DNA of 46,794 nucleotides from Oryzomonas sp. (lineage in GTDB: Bacteria > Desulfobacterota > Desulfuromonadia > Geobacterales > Pseudopelobacteraceae), in assembly GCA_031292255.1 (NCBI GenBank), contig JARLHN010000012.1, forward strand, positions 75,039 to 121,832, in the 5' to 3' direction. Below, one piece after another: positions 42,870-46,794 of this stretch (position 1 is its first letter; each line of letters opens with the position of its first letter). The notes under the pieces were generated by a model. It made no database searches, was not told the origin of the DNA, and saw only the letters and a program-made list of their open reading frames with translations. The translations under genes were made by a program, and so were the position numbers.

Positions 42870-43378
42870 CCTAGGTAAAAATTGAATGTGTAAACATTAA
42901 GCCGTAGACCTTGTGTTTACGGCTTTTTTCAAGTTTACATTATTTTTTGGATTCGCTTTTATGTCTTGCTAAAGTAGGAATCGAAAAGTGTAAACTTTTG
43001 GCGTTTGAGTGAGGTTTAGATTTGGCGAGAGACACTGCCGTCCTGGCTCATATGGTTGCGTGATAAAACTGGAAAACAAAAAAATAATATGTCTGGAATT
43101 TTCGGGTGTCCATATTTTGTGATTGATATGAGTAATTTGCCTTTGACCAATTAACGGCAATAAGCAGGTCAAAAATAGCAAGCTGACAAAACCCTTGGTT
43201 TGACAACAAAACGGCTCCTAGAGTCAAATTTGTGTGTTTGAGGTGTTGTAAAACCATATCAAGTAATAATAGTTACGTTATAATCACTATATTTGATAGA
43301 TTGCTTTTTAATTAGGCGATCTCTACGATCGCTGTTGAAGGCCCCGTAGAAGTAGAAAAAGCATAATGAGGAAATCAA
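42870..43378. other. AT-rich boundary region before the membrane protein gene
   Basis: About 510 bases where base composition drops sharply. After the ssb terminator, short palindromes occur: TTGACC (43143) with GGTCAA (43167), TTTGAC (43199) with GTCAAA (43223), and GCGATC with GATCGC near 43316-43332. GTGTAAAC appears around 42887 and again at 42988. TATAAT at 43279-43284 may be a -10 element for the downstream gene, without a good -35. Small minus-strand ORFs (42969-43257) show no coding features. Confidence 0.45.
42900..42930 (+). terminator. Terminator of ssb
   Basis: AGCCGTA (42900-42906) pairs with TACGGCT (42918-42924), followed by TTTTTT. It lies 30 bases after the ssb stop. Confidence 0.85.
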
Positions 43379-44023
43379 ATGTTTTCGAACTCTTGTACCC
43401 TTGGAAGTAAAGATGAAGAGCCTAAAAAAACACCATCTGAAATATTACTTAAAGATCCACTTTCGGAGCTTACACGAAAAGAACGGCGAATGCTTATTGT
43501 AGTTTCTTCAATTGCTATTACAATGATTAAAACCGGGCTAGTTCCTTCAAAAATATCAGCATTAGGCGTGGAATTTACAACAGCAAATCAAAGCTCCATA
43601 CTAAATATGATAGCATACATAATAGTATATTTATTAGTTGCATTTGCAATATATGCATTCTCTGATTTTGTTGAATGGCGAGTGAATTTTTACAAATCTA
43701 TTATTAGTAGTAATGAACAAGAGCTTATGGCAACTTTTGCCTATAATGTTGAAAAATCAGATGTTGGTGAACTTAAAAAAATCATTCAAAATTTAAAGAA
43801 TAAAAGTATTTTATGGAACTCCACATCTAAACCAGTTTCAATTGTTAGAATACTTCTTGATATTGTATTTCCAATTTTATTAGGGTTTGTATCGATAGCA
43901 TTAATTTATACCACCGATATTTCAGCTAAACCAAAAGGTGTAGATACGCAGTCTTTGATCAATAAAGCTCCAGTGCAGTCAGATAAGGCAAATCCTCAAA
44001 AAGTGCATGGAACCAGGAATTGA
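43379..44023 (+). CDS. Membrane protein of unknown function, upstream of STAND NTPase
   Basis: The 214-residue product has three predicted membrane helices (about residues 38-54, 73-95 and 158-178). Between helices 2 and 3 is a ~60-residue polar, cytoplasm- or periplasm-facing segment (EWRVNFYKSIISSNEQELMATF onward). The C-terminal ~35 residues are polar. ATG 43379 has GAGG about 9 bases upstream. Codon use is strongly AT-biased, unlike ssb and upstream genes, indicating recent transfer. I do not recognise a family. Its position 150 bases before an NTPase gene on the same strand makes a membrane effector or sensor role conceivable, but this is inference. Confidence 0.75.
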   Translation: MFSNSCTLGSKDEEPKKTPSEILLKDPLSELTRKERRMLIVVSSIAITMIKTGLVPSKISALGVEFTTANQSSILNMIAYIIVYLLVAFAIYAFSDFVEWRVNFYKSIISSNEQELMATFAYNVEKSDVGELKKIIQNLKNKSILWNSTSKPVSIVRILLDIVFPILLGFVSIALIYTTDISAKPKGVDTQSLINKAPVQSDKANPQKVHGTRN

Positions 44024-44173
44024 TAACAATACCCACAACGTAGAGGCAACCCGTAGGATTGCGCCTTGAAATGCGAAAAGTTCACTAAGTAGATGAATTC
44101 TCAACCATCGGCATGAGCGGCCCTTCATAAAAGGGAATTATATAACCCACCCTTGAAGCAAAAGGTTATTACA

Positions 44174-46681
44174 ATGCTTTTTGTCGATCTTAAACGAAAC
44201 TTTGTTACCATTGGCAAGGATGAAGAGGCAAATCTTGATATCGGCCAGACCTGGGGTCATAAGACTGCTGGCTGGTTAAACTGGTCAGACCTACTAGACC
44301 ACCGACGTGTCGTGTTGCTTGCTGAGGCGTCAAGTGGCAAGACGGAGGAATTCCGGAATCAAGCTCAGACTCTCGTTGTACAGGGGAAAGCGGCCTTTTT
44401 CGTTCGTATTGAAGACCTTGCCGATGATGGTTTCGAGGCTGCATTGGAACCTTCAGTTGTGGATGCTTTCAAACATTGGTGTGATGACCATGCTGACGAA
44501 AAGGGTTGGTTCTTTCTCGACTCTGTCGACGAAGCACGTCTCAACCATAAGAGTCTTGAAAAAGCCCTGAGATGCTTCGCACGCGAACTCCACCGAGGAG
44601 TAGAGCGAGCTCATGTTTACATCTCATGCCGAGTAAGCGACTGGAAGTGCTGCGAGGACCGTGCGGTGGTCGAACGTCTTCTACCTGTATGGGAGAAAGC
44701 TGCACAACCGGAATATCTGGATGAGGATGCAGCGTTACTTGACCCCATTTTTGACAAAAAACATGGGGCCAATCGCGCGTATACTTCGAATGAGGAACCA
44801 GAACGCAAGCTGGAAGCGCTTCTTGTTGTTCAGCTCATCCCTCTCAACACCGAACAACGGTACGTATTTGCAGCTGCTGCGGAGATTGATCGGCCTAAAG
44901 ATTTCGTGGAGGCCATCGAGCTTAATGGTCTCGAAGCCTATGCTGAGCGGCCGGGCGACCTCCTCGACCTTGCTGAGTATTGGAAAAGTTATAATCGTTT
45001 CGGAAATTTGGCTGACATGACCGAACACGGTGTTGTCATGAAGCTCGCGGAGCGAGACAAGTTTCGCCCTGATAATAGGGATCTTCCAACCGACAAAGCA
45101 CGCCACGGAGCCGAGAGGCTTGCTGCCGCTCTGACATTGGCAAAATCGTTTACCTTGCGGGCACCAGGCCACGAACCAGACCCATCACTTGCAACCGACG
45201 CCATTGACCCTATCACTGTGCTTGATGACTGGACTGACGCTGAACGCAATGCGCTGATGCGTCAAGGCATTTTTTCGCCGTCCACTTACGGGCGTGTCCG
45301 GTTTCATCATCGCGGCACTCAAGAATACCTTACAGCATGCTGGTTCAATAGACTTTTGCAATTCGGTTGTCCACAGACAGCTGTATGGGATCTGATTTTT
45401 ACAACGCTCTATGATATTGAAACGCTCGTGCCGTCTCTTCATGCTGCAGCGGCATGGCTTGCTCACTTTAACTCAAGTATTTGCAACGAGATTATTCGTC
45501 GCGAGCCGCTTGTACTCCTGCGTTATGGTGATCCACGTTCACTCCCTCTGGAGGGCAAGGAGCAGCTCCTGCTCACCTATGCATCCCGACACGCGGTCGG
45601 AGAGATATCAAATGATAGTCTTGACCATCGATCGCTGTGGATGTTTGCAACACCAGACCTAAGTGATGCTATCCGTCAAGCTTGGAGCATAAATGATCGC
45701 TATGATTTTAGAATTGATCTTCTTCGCCTGGTAAGAGAGGGAGTAATTCGGTCCTGTACTGATCTTGCGCGTGAGTCCGTTATCGATGAGAAGGCCAACG
45801 ATTATCTTCGGATCGTAGCCTTGGAAGCAATTGAAGCCTGCAGAGACATCCAAGGTTTGGCTGCGGCCGCGAGATGGGTGAAAGGTGCAATTGGCCGGAT
45901 AAGCGCTCGTCTCTGCCCATATTTTGCGTCTATACTTTTCCCCTTTCATCTCACAGTCAACGATTTACTGGAGATATTAAAGCATTCGCCTAAACCCAAT
46001 AATGACTCACCAAGAGAGATCGATAATGTTATCGGTGAACTTTGGAAAAGGTGCCCAGAGGCAAATCGGGAACAATTGCTCGCAGGACTCGCTGATTTGG
46101 CTCTCTCGCAGCCGTTCAAAACTGAATACATACGAATATCAGCGCAACATTATGGACTCGTAGAAAATCTAGCTCCGATTGCAAGAGATGCCTTGACTAA
46201 TCAAGGAGATGCTAAAGTTTCCGATGGGCTCATTCGGCTGCTTATGGCTATCGAGCGAGCCGACAGAAATCTATCGAGAGACGAAGAAAAAATCGGGATT
46301 AAAGATTTGGTGACTCAAAATCCATACCTTCAACGAAGGCTATTTTGGGCAGATGTAGAGGAGATACGACAGAACACGGAGACTGGAGAGAATCGCCTCA
46401 GCCGAGTTTGTGAGATTTTTTTCTACGGAGATATTTTTTGGCAGCTTGGCCCCAGCGACTTAAATTGGTTATTCGAAGACCTCTCCGAGCGCCCCCTTGA
46501 AGCTGACAAACAGATAGCTCTCAATGCTATCGTTTTAATATTAACAAGTATTGGTGCGCTCCAAGATGAGTTGCCTCGATTGCGATTACTAATCGCTGGT
46601 AAGGTCATGTTGGAGAAGGATCTTGAAGAGTATTTAACACCACCAATTACCGGAAATCACTACTGTCCGGTTAATAGTTGA
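44174..46681 (+). CDS. STAND/NACHT-type NTPase, probably 3'-truncated by an insertion sequence
   Basis: ATG 44174 (AAAAGG 8 bases upstream) is preferred over TTG 44153. The 835-residue product has a P-loop variant VVLLAEASSGKTEEF (residues ~46-60), where the first Gly is Ala, Walker B FFLDSVDEAR (113-122), a sensor-like YISCRVSDW, and the winged-helix-type motif RFHHRGTQEYLTA (~380), as in NACHT-like STAND ATPases. The following ~440 residues look like helical repeats that could sense a ligand. Such proteins often act in phage defence. The final codons (PPITGNHYCPVNS) run into a transposase end on the other strand, so the natural C-terminus is probably lost. Confidence 0.75.
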   Translation: MLFVDLKRNFVTIGKDEEANLDIGQTWGHKTAGWLNWSDLLDHRRVVLLAEASSGKTEEFRNQAQTLVVQGKAAFFVRIEDLADDGFEAALEPSVVDAFKHWCDDHADEKGWFFLDSVDEARLNHKSLEKALRCFARELHRGVERAHVYISCRVSDWKCCEDRAVVERLLPVWEKAAQPEYLDEDAALLDPIFDKKHGANRAYTSNEEPERKLEALLVVQLIPLNTEQRYVFAAAAEIDRPKDFVEAIELNGLEAYAERPGDLLDLAEYWKSYNRFGNLADMTEHGVVMKLAERDKFRPDNRDLPTDKARHGAERLAAALTLAKSFTLRAPGHEPDPSLATDAIDPITVLDDWTDAERNALMRQGIFSPSTYGRVRFHHRGTQEYLTACWFNRLLQFGCPQTAVWDLIFTTLYDIETLVPSLHAAAAWLAHFNSSICNEIIRREPLVLLRYGDPRSLPLEGKEQLLLTYASRHAVGEISNDSLDHRSLWMFATPDLSDAIRQAWSINDRYDFRIDLLRLVREGVIRSCTDLARESVIDEKANDYLRIVALEAIEACRDIQGLAAAARWVKGAIGRISARLCPYFASILFPFHLTVNDLLEILKHSPKPNNDSPREIDNVIGELWKRCPEANREQLLAGLADLALSQPFKTEYIRISAQHYGLVENLAPIARDALTNQGDAKVSDGLIRLLMAIERADRNLSRDEEKIGIKDLVTQNPYLQRRLFWADVEEIRQNTETGENRLSRVCEIFFYGDIFWQLGPSDLNWLFEDLSERPLEADKQIALNAIVLILTSIGALQDELPRLRLLIAGKVMLEKDLEEYLTPPITGNHYCPVNS

Positions 46682-46793
46682 ATAAGTTTAGTTGGTTGCA
46701 ATCATGGGTATCGAGATTTCGCTTCAGTGCCTCTGCAACCAGCGATGAAATGGGCTTTTTCTCGAACAAGTTGACCTCAAGAATCTGTAGAAC
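46671..46793 (-). mobile_element. IS4-family transposase, C-terminal fragment at window edge
   Basis: On the minus strand an uninterrupted frame from 46793 to TAA at 46671-46673 gives 40 residues: VLQILEVNLFEKKPI, then SSLVAEALK and the end NQLNLFNY. The LQIL-x4-LFEK-x-P pattern followed by a short NQ-x-LF tail is what I know from the C-termini of IS4-type transposases. The rest lies beyond the window. Bases left of 46671, including ACTGTCCGG, would be the non-coding end of the element; the exact inverted-repeat boundary cannot be fixed without the other end. Confidence 0.65.
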
Positions 46794-46794
46794 A

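Noticed and set aside
42969-43257. Two overlapping ~70-codon ORFs on the minus strand in the AT-rich boundary
   Set aside because: No ribosome binding sites, no family features; AT-rich DNA yields such ORFs by chance.

Overview
The window looks like a GC-rich chromosome segment from a Geobacter-type bacterium (Geobacteraceae, Desulfuromonadota). The assignment rests on combined gene content: GTP-type PEP carboxykinase, a leucine T-box leader in front of leuA, a MucR-type regulator, EAL/HDOD and multi-GAF sigma-54 regulators, a small multihaem-type lipoprotein, stand-alone hypA, and many short GC-rich intergenic repeats. No rRNA or tRNA gene and no CRISPR array was seen.

Layout. 1-4013: rsfS (3' end), a 220-bp repeat element, rlmH, plsC, two small unknown membrane proteins and RNase J, all on + and probably one operon. 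4083-9658: a MucR-like zinc-finger regulator, a chemoreceptor and a large GAF/sigma-54 activator. 9635-12377: a 2.7-kb AT-richer segment holding one TPR-methyltransferase gene. It is bounded by direct repeats that copy the 3' end of the sigma-54 regulator gene. 12396-16219: on -, a small membrane protein, a ChaN-like protein and leuA behind a leucine T-box. 16219-19485: a branched-chain amino acid ABC transporter (livHMGF) without a binding-protein gene. 19853-26817: on -, nfu, aspA, a lipoprotein, tyrS between two related small repeat elements, a nitrilase-family amidase and ftsK. 26969-32539: a YgbA-type gene, a ferredoxin-like protein, a macrodomain protein, an EAL-HDOD protein (-) and an ABC-F ATPase. 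33055-42869: pckG, hypA, small lipoproteins, tatD and a divergent glycosyltransferase, a cardiolipin synthase / FAH / gpmI cluster, and ssb.

42870-46794 changes character. It is AT-rich and holds a predicted three-helix membrane protein, then a STAND/NACHT-type NTPase, and at the very edge the C-terminus of an IS4-type transposase on the opposite strand. The last codons of the NTPase ORF overlap the transposase end, so the NTPase is probably cut short by the insertion. This looks like the start of a defence or mobile island and is the best candidate for an undescribed system, although its right half lies outside the window.

Metabolic genes (leuA with liv, pckG, gpmI, aspA) fit amino-acid and gluconeogenic carbon metabolism of an acetate-using anaerobe. 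The most informative structural signals are the 3'-end-duplicating insertion at 9.6-12.4 kb, the MITE-like element at 36079-36329 that supplies a stop codon, and the interrupted NTPase at the right edge.
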